From Thiobacillus sp. (GTDB taxonomy: Bacteria > Pseudomonadota > Gammaproteobacteria > Burkholderiales > Thiobacillaceae), in the NCBI RefSeq assembly GCF_018780105.1, contig NZ_JADMKC010000007.1:248001-312000 (forward strand): a stretch of DNA of 64,000 bases. The letters are read 5' to 3'. Below the pieces are notes generated by a model. It searched no databases and was not told where the DNA came from. It saw only the letters and a list, made by a program, of their open reading frames with translations. A program made the position numbers and the translations under genes. Positions 1 to 6,933 of the stretch are shown here, one piece after another; position 1 is the stretch's first letter; the number at the start of each line of letters is the position of its first letter.

Positions 1-2
1 CA

Positions 3-146
3 ACGCAGGCGACCCAGCTGTTCGTTGCCGGTTTGAATTACCGCTACACCCCCGCGGTCGTGCTGAAGGCCGAATGGATCGCCGGCAGGAACAATCAGAG
101 CGGCGCCCCGGAAGGCTTCATGTCCTCGCTCAGCATTCTTTTCTGA
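3..146 (+). CDS. C-terminal fragment of an outer-membrane beta-barrel (porin-like) protein
   Basis: The frame is open from the window edge to a TGA at 144-146, giving the last 47 residues of a protein that begins outside the window. The visible part has alternating polar/hydrophobic segments (VAGLNYRYTP, VVLKAEWIAG) and ends SSLSILF. A terminal aromatic residue after a beta strand is the usual BAM-recognition ending of outer-membrane barrels. It lies 8 bp before the small periplasmic binding protein, so the two are probably co-transcribed. The exact family cannot be told from this fragment. Confidence 0.6.
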   Translation, partial: TQATQLFVAGLNYRYTPAVVLKAEWIAGRNNQSGAPEGFMSSLSILF

Positions 147-154
147 AGCCCGGC

Positions 155-613
155 ATGCCGACGCTTCCGTCCCTGCTGGCTTCCACGCTGCTGATCTTTG
201 CCTTTGCCGTGCCCGACGCCTGGGCGGCGGAACGCCCGTTTGCTGTCATCACTGCGCCCGGCGTCTCCGACTATCGGCCGTCGCGCGAGGCCATTTCGCT
301 GATCTTCAAGCGCAAGCAGAAATACTGGGGAAACGGCACCCGCGTCCAGCCGGTCAACCTGCCCGCTTCCCACCCGCTGCGCCGCGTCTTTTCGCAAAGC
401 CTGCTGGGGCAACTGCCGGCGGAGATGGAAGACTACTGGCGCACAATGTACTTCCACGGCGTGCTGCCGCCGCACGTACTGGAGTCGGAAGAAGCGGTCA
501 TTCTGTTTGTACGTTCCACGCCCGGCGCGATCGGCTATGTGTCGACCTGCATTCCGGAACAGGGCGTCACGGTCGTCCTGACGGTCGGCGAATTGCCCCC
601 CTGCCCCAAGTAG
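155..613 (+). CDS. Small periplasmic phosphate-binding-like (PBP) protein
   Basis: 152 residues from the ATG at 155. An in-frame ATG at 74 lies inside the preceding barrel gene and would add a non-signal-like extension. Residues 1-25 form a Sec signal peptide (hydrophobic core, AWA-A cleavage). The rest resembles the short single-domain relatives of PstS: a strand-rich start (FAVITAPGVSDY), SREAISLIFKRKQKYWGNG, then a GAIGYV motif near the C-terminus. Such mini-PBPs often sit beside a porin-like barrel gene, as here. No ABC permease or ATPase follows, so transport is unproven; a sensory or scavenging role is equally possible. Confidence 0.7.
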   Translation: MPTLPSLLASTLLIFAFAVPDAWAAERPFAVITAPGVSDYRPSREAISLIFKRKQKYWGNGTRVQPVNLPASHPLRRVFSQSLLGQLPAEMEDYWRTMYFHGVLPPHVLESEEAVILFVRSTPGAIGYVSTCIPEQGVTVVLTVGELPPCPK

Positions 614-617
614 TGGT

Positions 618-645
618 CTGCAAGTTTGGTCAACAAGACTTGCAG
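618..645. promoter_or_regulatory. Perfect 8-bp dyad, candidate upstream activator site
   Basis: CTGCAAGT at 618-625 is mirrored by ACTTGCAG at 638-645 around a 12-bp centre. There is no T-run on either side, so it does not look like a terminator for the upstream gene. It lies about 110 bp upstream of the sigma-54 promoter at 754-769, the usual distance for a bacterial enhancer-binding protein site. Binding is inferred. Confidence 0.4.
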
Positions 646-753
646 CAAAGCAGCGGTGCGCACGCCGTGACAGCCCCCGAGTACACGCGCGCGAATTTGT
701 TTTCGCATTCAACATCAATGGCTTGAACATATTTTTTGGATTTCCAGGCTAGC

Positions 754-769
754 TGGCACTGGGTTTGCA
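754..769 (+). promoter_or_regulatory. Sigma-54 (RpoN) promoter, -24/-12 type
   Basis: TGGCAC at 754-759, a 5-bp spacer, then TTGCA at 765-769. This matches the consensus core TGGCAC-N5-TTGCW at every core position, including the invariant GG and GC at the correct spacing. Transcription should start near 780, leaving a leader of about 43 nt before the ATG at 823. The operon would then need an enhancer-binding activator; none is encoded in the window. Confidence 0.75.
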
Positions 770-822
770 CTGTCTTTGGCATCTGCCCTGCGGCCTCGCC
801 GCACCTCATGCCAAGGAATCCG

Positions 823-1551
823 ATGTCTTCCCTGACCCATGCCCCACTGCTGCCCCTGGAAATCCGTTCATCGCTGAACGCCCTGCACAGCTTTCTTTTC
901 CCCAGCAGCCAGGGTGCGAAACAAGATGCTTCCGCTGCCACCAAGCGAGCCTCCCGCCCGTCTTTCGAACTGGTCGAGCATGCCGGGGCCGACCGCGCAG
1001 CCGTAGAGAGCTTCATCAGCCAGCGCTTTGCCGAAAGCTTCGGCTCCCGCATCGAAGGCTTCATGCCGCGCCTGTTCAGCGTGCGCAACCGTGAGGGCGA
1101 GATCTGCGGCGCCTTCGGCCTGCGCTCGGCCAGCCGCAATCTGTTTCTCGAACAGTATCTCGACACGCCGATCGAGAAAACCCTGGCAGAGCGCGTCGGC
1201 GTCACGGTCGAACGCCGGCTCATCGTTGAGGTCGGCCACTTCTCCGGAGCCGTTCCGGGCGTGGTTCGCGCCATGATCGGACTGCTGACGGAACGCCTGC
1301 GCCGCGAAGGCTACGAATGGGTGGTATTCACCGGCACCACCAGTCTGCGCAATGCATTCTGCCGCCTTGGCCTGTGCCCGATCGACATCCAGGCGGCCAC
1401 GATTGACCGCCTGCCGGTCGAAGAACGCGCCGCCTGGGGCAGTTATTACGCGCATGGACCGCGTGTGCTGGTCGGCAATATCGCGGAAGGCTACCGGGCC
1501 ATGCTGCCCCCGCCCGCGACAGACAAGGCGCAGCCAAAGGAATTTGCGTGA
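823..1551 (+). CDS. Thermostable-hemolysin-family protein (GNAT/LuxI-like fold)
   Basis: 242 residues from the ATG at 823, chosen because AAGGA lies 5 bp upstream; the in-frame ATG at 808 has no such site and the one at 736 precedes the sigma-54 promoter. The sequence resembles the T_hemolysin Pfam family, which I recall as belonging to the acyltransferase/LuxI clan: a LFLEQYLD segment, VERRLIVEVGHFSGA, then GLLTERLRREGYEWVVFTGT as the beta-alpha-beta core. The name comes from a Vibrio protein; an acyl-transfer function is more likely than lysis. It is first in the operon and overlaps the next gene by 4 bp. Confidence 0.8.
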   Translation: MSSLTHAPLLPLEIRSSLNALHSFLFPSSQGAKQDASAATKRASRPSFELVEHAGADRAAVESFISQRFAESFGSRIEGFMPRLFSVRNREGEICGAFGLRSASRNLFLEQYLDTPIEKTLAERVGVTVERRLIVEVGHFSGAVPGVVRAMIGLLTERLRREGYEWVVFTGTTSLRNAFCRLGLCPIDIQAATIDRLPVEERAAWGSYYAHGPRVLVGNIAEGYRAMLPPPATDKAQPKEFA

Positions 1552-3032
1552 GTCGGATCATCGCTGCCCTGCAGCGTCATGCCGCCAGCGATCCCTGGAA
1601 ACTGGCGCTGCAGGACGAGACCCGCTCGCTCAGTTATGGCGAGCTGCTGCCGGCAATCGACGCGCTGGCCCAGCAATTGCAGGCGAGCAACCCGCGTGTG
1701 CTGGGCATCCTGGCCGACAACGGCACGGCGTGGGCGCTGGCCGATCTCGCCGCACACGCAGCCGGCATCCCCACCATTCCGCTGCCGCTGTTCTTTTCTG
1801 CCGCCCAGCTTGCCCACGTGATCAGAACAGCGGGGATCGATCAGGTGCTGACCGACCATCCCGAACGGCTGCAGCTCGCATTCCAGCAGCCGGACCTGCA
1901 GGCGGTGCCTTGTTACGGCTCATTGCAGCGGGTTCATCTGCAGACACGTGCGGATGACGCCGCCCCCCTGCCTCACGGCACGCAAAAGGTGACCTTCACC
2001 TCGGGCACGACGGGCGAGCCGAAGGGCGTGTGCCTCGCTCGGGAAGCGATGGAAACCGTGGCCGAGTCGCTGGGCTACGCCAGCGAGGCCCGCCGCGACG
2101 ACCGCCATCTGTGCCTGCTGCCGCTGGCCACGCTGCTGGAGAACGTCGGCGGCCTCTACGCTCCGCTGCTGGCGGGTGCCACGGTTTGCCTGCCGCTGCT
2201 CGCCGCGGTGGGCCTGTCCGGCAGTTCCGGGCTGGATGTCGGGCGCCTGCTGGCGGCACTCGGCGAATGGCAAGCCAGCAGCGCAATCATGGTGCCGCAG
2301 ATGCTGCAGGCCGTGGTGGCGGCCGGCCAGGCCGGTGCGCCGCTGCCGCGCAACCTGCGTTATCTGGCGGTCGGCGGTGCGCCGGTCTCGCTGCGATTGC
2401 TGGAGAACGCGCGGGCGCTGGGCCTGCCTGTTTTTGAAGGCTACGGCCTGTCGGAATGTGGCTCCGTGGTCGCGGTCAACCGCCCGGGCACACAGCGCGC
2501 TGGCAGTGTTGGCAAGCCCCTGCCGCATGTACGGATCGACTTCGCCGACGACGGCGAAATCCGGGTTCGCGGCCTGCCTTGGCTCGGCTATCTCGGCGAA
2601 CCCAGCGCACCGGCAACGGACGGCATCGCCACCGGCGACCTCGGCCACCTCGACGCCGACGGCTTCCTGTTCCTGACCGGGCGCAAGAAAAACCTGTTCA
2701 TCACGGCCTTCGGCCGCAACGTCGCACCGGAATGGGTGGAAGGCGAACTGGTGGCGCATGCCGGCATTGCCCAGGCCGCGATCTTCGGCGAGGCCAGGCC
2801 CTTCAACTGCGCGGTGATCGTGCCTTACCCGGGCACCCCGGCTGGCGCCATTGACGCGGCATTGGCGCAGGCCAATCGCCAGCTACCCGACTACGCGCAG
2901 GTGCAGCGCTGGATCAGCGCCGCCGAGCCGTTCACTCCCGGCAACGGCCTGTCGACAGCGAACGGCCGCCTGCGCCGAACTGCAATCCTGGGCAAGTACG
3001 CCGCCCATATCGATGCCTTATATCAATCTTAA
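1548..3032 (+). CDS. AMP-binding acyl-adenylating enzyme (ANL superfamily)
   Basis: 494 residues, GTG start at 1548 overlapping the upstream TGA (GTGA), with AAAGGAA upstream. The ANL signature TSGTTGEPKG is at residues 151-160, the GYGLSECG motif near 297, and the hinge region TGRKKNLFITAFGRN near 381. It should activate a carboxylic or fatty acid as acyl-AMP and perhaps acyl-CoA. One oddity: the C-terminal region that normally carries the catalytic Lys reads TANGRLRR, with Arg/Leu where a Lys is expected. Context (GNAT-like, diiron oxidase, SDR) suggests it supplies an activated acyl group to the pathway; the substrate is unknown. Confidence 0.88.
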   Translation: MSRIIAALQRHAASDPWKLALQDETRSLSYGELLPAIDALAQQLQASNPRVLGILADNGTAWALADLAAHAAGIPTIPLPLFFSAAQLAHVIRTAGIDQVLTDHPERLQLAFQQPDLQAVPCYGSLQRVHLQTRADDAAPLPHGTQKVTFTSGTTGEPKGVCLAREAMETVAESLGYASEARRDDRHLCLLPLATLLENVGGLYAPLLAGATVCLPLLAAVGLSGSSGLDVGRLLAALGEWQASSAIMVPQMLQAVVAAGQAGAPLPRNLRYLAVGGAPVSLRLLENARALGLPVFEGYGLSECGSVVAVNRPGTQRAGSVGKPLPHVRIDFADDGEIRVRGLPWLGYLGEPSAPATDGIATGDLGHLDADGFLFLTGRKKNLFITAFGRNVAPEWVEGELVAHAGIAQAAIFGEARPFNCAVIVPYPGTPAGAIDAALAQANRQLPDYAQVQRWISAAEPFTPGNGLSTANGRLRRTAILGKYAAHIDALYQS

Positions 3033-3048
3033 TCAGCACAGGAATTCC

Positions 3049-3708
3049 ATGGACTTCTATCAGCAGCTGCAGCGCGCCACCGTCAACGAACGCGCCACCC
3101 TGTTTTCGGCACCCTTGATCACGGCCGCGCTGGCAGGCCAGGTGACCCGGCAGCACTACCTCCAGTTTCTCAGTCGCGCCTTCCATCACGTCAAGCATAC
3201 GGTGCCGCTGCTGATGGCCTGCGGTTCGCGCCTGCCCGACCGCCAGGAATGGCTGCGCAGCGCCGTTGCCCACTACATCGAGGAAGAGCTCGGCCATCAC
3301 GAATGGATCCTCAACGACATCGCGGCGGCCGGCGGCGATGCCGCTGCCGTGCGGGCCAGCGCGCCCGATTTCGACACCGACGTGATGGTTGCCTATGCCT
3401 ACGACACGGTGATGCGGCGTAACCCGATCGGCTTTTTCGGCATGGTGTATGTGCTCGAGGGCACCAGCGTCAGCCTCGCTTCGAATGCGGCCCACGTGCT
3501 GCAGGATGCCCTCGAACTGCCGCCCAGCGCCTTCAGCTACCTGAGCAGCCATGGCGCACTCGACGTCGAACACATCGGCGATTTCGAGCAACTGGTCAAT
3601 CGCCTCGACACGCCCGCTGACCGCGAAGCCGTCTTGAGCCACGCCAAGACCTTCTTCCGCCTCTACGGCAATGTGTTTCGCAGCATCGAAATCGAGGAGG
3701 TCGCATGA
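3049..3708 (+). CDS. Heme-oxygenase-like diiron oxidase (TenA/PqqC/UndA fold)
   Basis: 219 residues, ATG at 3049 preceded by AGGAAT. All-helical protein with a complete candidate metal set: E80-x2-H83 (EELGHHEW), E137 (VLEGTS) and H168-x3-D172-x2-H175 (SHGALDVEH). This pattern is typical of HDO enzymes such as UndA, SznF and CADD rather than of TenA thiaminases, which lack it. Such enzymes use O2 for fatty-acid decarboxylation, N-oxygenation or C-C cleavage. Genome annotations usually call it iron-containing redox enzyme or TenA family. It sits between the acyl ligase and the SDR, so an acyl or acyl-amino substrate is the simplest guess. Confidence 0.82.
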   Translation: MDFYQQLQRATVNERATLFSAPLITAALAGQVTRQHYLQFLSRAFHHVKHTVPLLMACGSRLPDRQEWLRSAVAHYIEEELGHHEWILNDIAAAGGDAAAVRASAPDFDTDVMVAYAYDTVMRRNPIGFFGMVYVLEGTSVSLASNAAHVLQDALELPPSAFSYLSSHGALDVEHIGDFEQLVNRLDTPADREAVLSHAKTFFRLYGNVFRSIEIEEVA

Positions 3709-4511
3709 AAATTTCCGGCAGCACTATCCTGATCACCGGCGCCAGCGGCGGCATCGGCGGCGCCATCGCCCGCCAGCTGGCGCAGCGCGGCGCGACACTG
3801 ATCCTGGTCAACCGCGACGGCGACAAGCTGGCGGCCTTCGCGGCTGAACTCGATGCTGCAGGCGGCAAGCCCATCCCGCTGGCCGGCGACCTTGCCCAGC
3901 CCGGCGAGCCGGCGCGTATTGTTCAGGATGCGCTCGCCCAGTCCGGCAGCATCGACATCCTGATCAATTGCGCCGGGGTGCAGAACTTCGGTTTCTTTGC
4001 CGAGGAAAGTGCCGCCGACACGGCGACGCTGTTCCAGATCAATACCGTCGCGCCGATCGCGCTGACCAACGCCGTGCTGCCGCACATGCTGAAGGCGGGC
4101 AAGGGACAGATCGTCAATCTGGGTTCGATTTTCGGCTCAATCGGCTTTCCCTGTTTCGCCACCTATTCGGCCAGCAAGTTTGCGCTGCGCGGTTTCTCCG
4201 AAGCGCTGCGGCGCGAACTGGCGGGAACTGGCGTCGGCGTCACCTACGTCGCCCCGCGCTTCACCAAGACCGCGTTCAACCGTAGCGCAGTCACCCGCAT
4301 GGCCAATGCCCTGAAGATGAACCAGGACGATCCGGAAAGCGTCGCGGCCAGCGTCATTGCCGCCATCGAGCGCAATGACCGGGAGCGTTACCTCGGCTGG
4401 CCCGAGAAGCTGTTCGTACGCATCAATTCCATCCTGCCGCGCCTGGTCGACCCCAGCCTGATCAAGCAGGTCGGCCAGATGCGTCCCTTTGCCACCGAAT
4501 CCACCCGTTAA
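3705..4511 (+). CDS. Short-chain dehydrogenase/reductase (SDR)
   Basis: 268 residues, start overlapping the diiron-oxidase stop by ATGA. Classical SDR features: TGASGGIG at 11-18 (cofactor loop), NCAG at 88-91, S141, and the YSASK catalytic motif with Y154 and K158. Arg37-Asp38 after the second strand (VNRDGD) favours NADP(H), though this is not decisive. Within the operon it probably reduces or oxidises a carbonyl/alcohol formed by the ligase and diiron oxidase. The 4-bp overlaps around it imply fixed stoichiometry of ligase, oxidase and SDR. Confidence 0.88.
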   Translation: MKISGSTILITGASGGIGGAIARQLAQRGATLILVNRDGDKLAAFAAELDAAGGKPIPLAGDLAQPGEPARIVQDALAQSGSIDILINCAGVQNFGFFAEESAADTATLFQINTVAPIALTNAVLPHMLKAGKGQIVNLGSIFGSIGFPCFATYSASKFALRGFSEALRRELAGTGVGVTYVAPRFTKTAFNRSAVTRMANALKMNQDDPESVAASVIAAIERNDRERYLGWPEKLFVRINSILPRLVDPSLIKQVGQMRPFATESTR

Positions 4512-4532
4512 CCCCCTTACCCGGAGAATCCC

Positions 4533-5210
4533 ATGTTCCGCAAATCCATCGCCACCCTGATCCTATTTGCCAGCCTGAATGCGGCTGGCATGGCCGCGCA
4601 GCCCACCCTGGATGACGCCATTGCCGACATCGGCCATCGCTGGGCGAAGGTGTCTTACCAGACCCCGGAGTCCGGCCGCGAAGCCGCCTTCGCCCCGCTA
4701 ATCGCGCAGGCCCAGCAACTCACCCAAATCTTTCCCGGCAAACCCGAGCCGCTGATCTGGCTGGCCATCGTTCTCGCCAGTGCAGCCAAAGCTGAAGGCG
4801 GGCTGGGCGGACTCAGCAAGGCCAAAGACGCACGCGACTGCCTGCTTGCGGCCGAGAAAATCAATCCGGCTGCGCTGGATGGCTCCGTCTACAACTCGCT
4901 CGGCAGTCTCTACGCCAAGGTGCCGGGCTGGCCGCTCGGATTTGGCGACAAGAAGAAAGCGAAGGTTTATTTCGAGAAGGCACTCGCCCTCAATCCGAAC
5001 GGGATCGACCCCCATTACTTCTATGCGGATCTGCTCGCCGACCAGGGTGAGTATGCGAAGGCAGCCGAGCATCTGAAACGTGCCTTGGCCGCCCCTGCCC
5101 GCCCCGGGCGCGAAGATGCCGATGCAGGCCGCCGCCGCGAAGCCATGCATGCGCTGGAAACGCTCAAGCAGGAGCATGGCGACCAACTCGTCGGCAAGCA
5201 GCCAGCCTGA
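4533..5210 (+). CDS. Exported TPR-repeat protein of the sigma-54 operon
   Basis: 225 residues, ATG 21 bp after the SDR stop with GGAG upstream. Residues 1-22 look like a signal peptide (LILFASLNAAGMAAQ). Residues about 70-195 contain TPR-like helices, clearest at KKKAKVYFEKALALNPNGIDPHYFYADLLADQGEYAKAAEHLKRALA. It is probably periplasmic and may scaffold or sense rather than catalyse. Its stop shares a base with the ATG of a possible 40-residue membrane peptide. Confidence 0.8.
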   Translation: MFRKSIATLILFASLNAAGMAAQPTLDDAIADIGHRWAKVSYQTPESGREAAFAPLIAQAQQLTQIFPGKPEPLIWLAIVLASAAKAEGGLGGLSKAKDARDCLLAAEKINPAALDGSVYNSLGSLYAKVPGWPLGFGDKKKAKVYFEKALALNPNGIDPHYFYADLLADQGEYAKAAEHLKRALAAPARPGREDADAGRRREAMHALETLKQEHGDQLVGKQPA

Positions 5211-5332
5211 TGATGCCCGCGATGATGAACAATCACACAGACCTGCTTGATTCGCTCTGGTGTCTGATATTCAGCATCAGCAGCATTGGTGGATTGCTGT
5301 GGTTCTGGTGGCATTTAAGCATTCAGGGCTAG
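5210..5332 (+). CDS. Candidate 40-residue single-span membrane peptide
   Basis: ATG at 5210 overlaps the previous stop as TGATG, the same coupling style seen elsewhere in this operon. The peptide starts MMPAMMNNHTDLLDSLW and has one hydrophobic stretch (CLIFSISSIGGLLWFWWHL) before a short tail and TAG. No other gene occupies this stretch. The length is below most gene-caller cut-offs. The arguments for it are stop-start coupling and a clean transmembrane segment; there is no homology I can cite. Confidence 0.4.
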   Translation: MMPAMMNNHTDLLDSLWCLIFSISSIGGLLWFWWHLSIQG

Positions 5333-5406
5333 TCGTCCCTTTTGCTGCGCGGTTATTTTGTGACCCGACAGGGCGTCAGGCGGCCGTCAGGCAAGATGGG
5401 TTCTAC

Positions 5407-6165
5407 TCAATGCACGGTGTCGTCCGCGCCGCAGCATTTCTTGAATTTCTTGCCGCTGCCGCATGGGCAGGGGTCATTGCGGCCGGGTTCGGGTTCCTTG
5501 CGGATCGGGGCGTGCGGAACGAAGCCGCGGTCGAGCCAGAATTCGCGCAGGTCGTAAGCGCCCCAGATCGCGCTGGCGACGTGTTCGTCGCGGTTGAGCT
5601 TGCGTTCCTCGGGCGTCCAGTCGGCTTCCGGGGTGATCAGCGCGTAGAACGGGTCGAGGCAGGCGTCGACGAAGGTTTCGTCCTTGCTGTCTTCGGGTAG
5701 CGACCAGTCGTCTTCCCAGTGTTCGACCACGATCAGGAAGCCCGCGGCCCACAATTGTCCGTAGGCGGGCATGTCCTGCCGGACTTCATCGGCTTCCTTT
5801 TTGGGCAGTTCGCTCAGCAGGCCTTCCCAGTCCATGATCAGCGGCGCCAGCGCCTTGGGGTCGGCCAGGTTCTCAACCGGGGCAGCCAGCGCACGCTTGA
5901 TCTCATTCCAGCGGCGGTTGAAGTAGTCCATGAATTGCCGTTGCTCGGCCTCGTCCTTGAACGCGCGGGCGTCCGCTTCGCTCAGCAGCACGGGTAAAAA
6001 CTCTTCCGGCGGGATCGAACGGGGCGCAACCAGCAGCGCGGTGGCGAAGCCGTCGATGCCTTCGAGCGACAGCGCAATGTCGGCGCGCTCGGCGATGTCG
6101 TGTATGAGATCGCTGTAGGCGGCCAGTTCGTTGTCGGTCAAGGCTTTGTTGGAGGTGGAAGTCAT
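5407..6165 (-). CDS. UPF0149/YecA-type protein with C-terminal SEC-C zinc motif
   Basis: 252 residues from the ATG at 6165; an upstream in-frame ATG at 6216 would overlap the divergent gene's start and adds a poor N-terminus. Residues about 10-190 match the YecA/UPF0149 helical domain ([32 protein letters not shown]). The end carries the SEC-C motif [17 protein letters not shown], a zinc finger shared with SecA that can bind ribosomes or SecB-like partners. It is probably a cytosolic SecA- or ribosome-associated factor; the exact role is not known. Confidence 0.85.
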   Translation of the reverse strand: MTSTSNKALTDNELAAYSDLIHDIAERADIALSLEGIDGFATALLVAPRSIPPEEFLPVLLSEADARAFKDEAEQRQFMDYFNRRWNEIKRALAAPVENLADPKALAPLIMDWEGLLSELPKKEADEVRQDMPAYGQLWAAGFLIVVEHWEDDWSLPEDSKDETFVDACLDPFYALITPEADWTPEERKLNRDEHVASAIWGAYDLREFWLDRGFVPHAPIRKEPEPGRNDPCPCGSGKKFKKCCGADDTVH

Positions 6166-6214
6166 AAGCGCTTTCGTGGCGGCGGGGTGGGGACGCATCG
6201 CGTAAAATTCGGCC

Positions 6215-6895
6215 ATGAATTTTACCGCGCCCGCCCTGTTTGCATCTGTGTTCCCTGAATCATTTCAGTGGGTTGGCTGGCTGGGGCTGGTGTTTCTGGC
6301 ATGGCGCTGGCTGATGTCGGGCGACTGGCGGCAACTGGCTGATCCGCAGCGCTTGAATCTGTTTCTCGGCGCCACTGTGGTGGTGCTGGCCTTGTGGCAA
6401 ATCCGCGCCGGGGTGAAGCCGGGCCTGTCGTTTCATCTGTATGGCATGGCGGCGCTGACGCTGATGTTCGGATTCTGGCGCGCCACCTGCGCGGGCGTGC
6501 TGATCCTGTTTGCCAACGCCGTCTTCGGGCGCGGCAGCTGGGAGGCGCTGGGGGTGGATGCCCTGCTGACGGCAGCGCTGCCTGCTGCAGTCAGCTGGGG
6601 TATCTTCCGCCTGCTGGACCGTTTCCTGCCGAATCATTTTTTCATCTATGTGCTGGGGAATGGCTTCTTCGGTGCGGCGTTGTCGGTGGTGGCGGTCGGC
6701 CTGGCGACAACTGCGCTGATGGCGCTGGGCGGCGCCTATACGCTCGATTACCTGCTCACCCACTACACGCCGTATGCCCTGATGATCAGCTGGGGCGAGG
6801 CGTTCACAACCGGCATGATGGTCACGGTGATGGCGGTTTACCGTCCCGACTGGGTCGAAAGCTTTGACGATGCGCGGTATATCCAGAACAAGTAA
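6215..6895 (+). CDS. CbiM-like polytopic membrane protein (COG3235-type)
   Basis: 226 residues, about six hydrophobic helices. It shows family hallmarks [14 protein letters not shown] in the middle and [22 protein letters not shown] near the C-terminus, which resemble the CbiM/NikM S-component-like permease family of ECF metal transporters. No ECF ATPase or T-component lies nearby, so a solitary permease or regulatory function is possible. It is divergent from the SEC-C protein; the two ORF starts are 49 bp apart, so the promoters must overlap. Confidence 0.72.
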   Translation: MNFTAPALFASVFPESFQWVGWLGLVFLAWRWLMSGDWRQLADPQRLNLFLGATVVVLALWQIRAGVKPGLSFHLYGMAALTLMFGFWRATCAGVLILFANAVFGRGSWEALGVDALLTAALPAAVSWGIFRLLDRFLPNHFFIYVLGNGFFGAALSVVAVGLATTALMALGGAYTLDYLLTHYTPYALMISWGEAFTTGMMVTVMAVYRPDWVESFDDARYIQNK

Positions 6896-6933
6896 ACCTT
6901 TTATCTTCGCGCTGCCGCGCGGATCGTTTTGAA

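Noticed and set aside
5260..5700. 146-residue plus-strand frame opposite the SEC-C protein gene
   Set aside because: It is the antisense of a gene with a clear SEC-C motif and YecA domain, and has no ribosome site.
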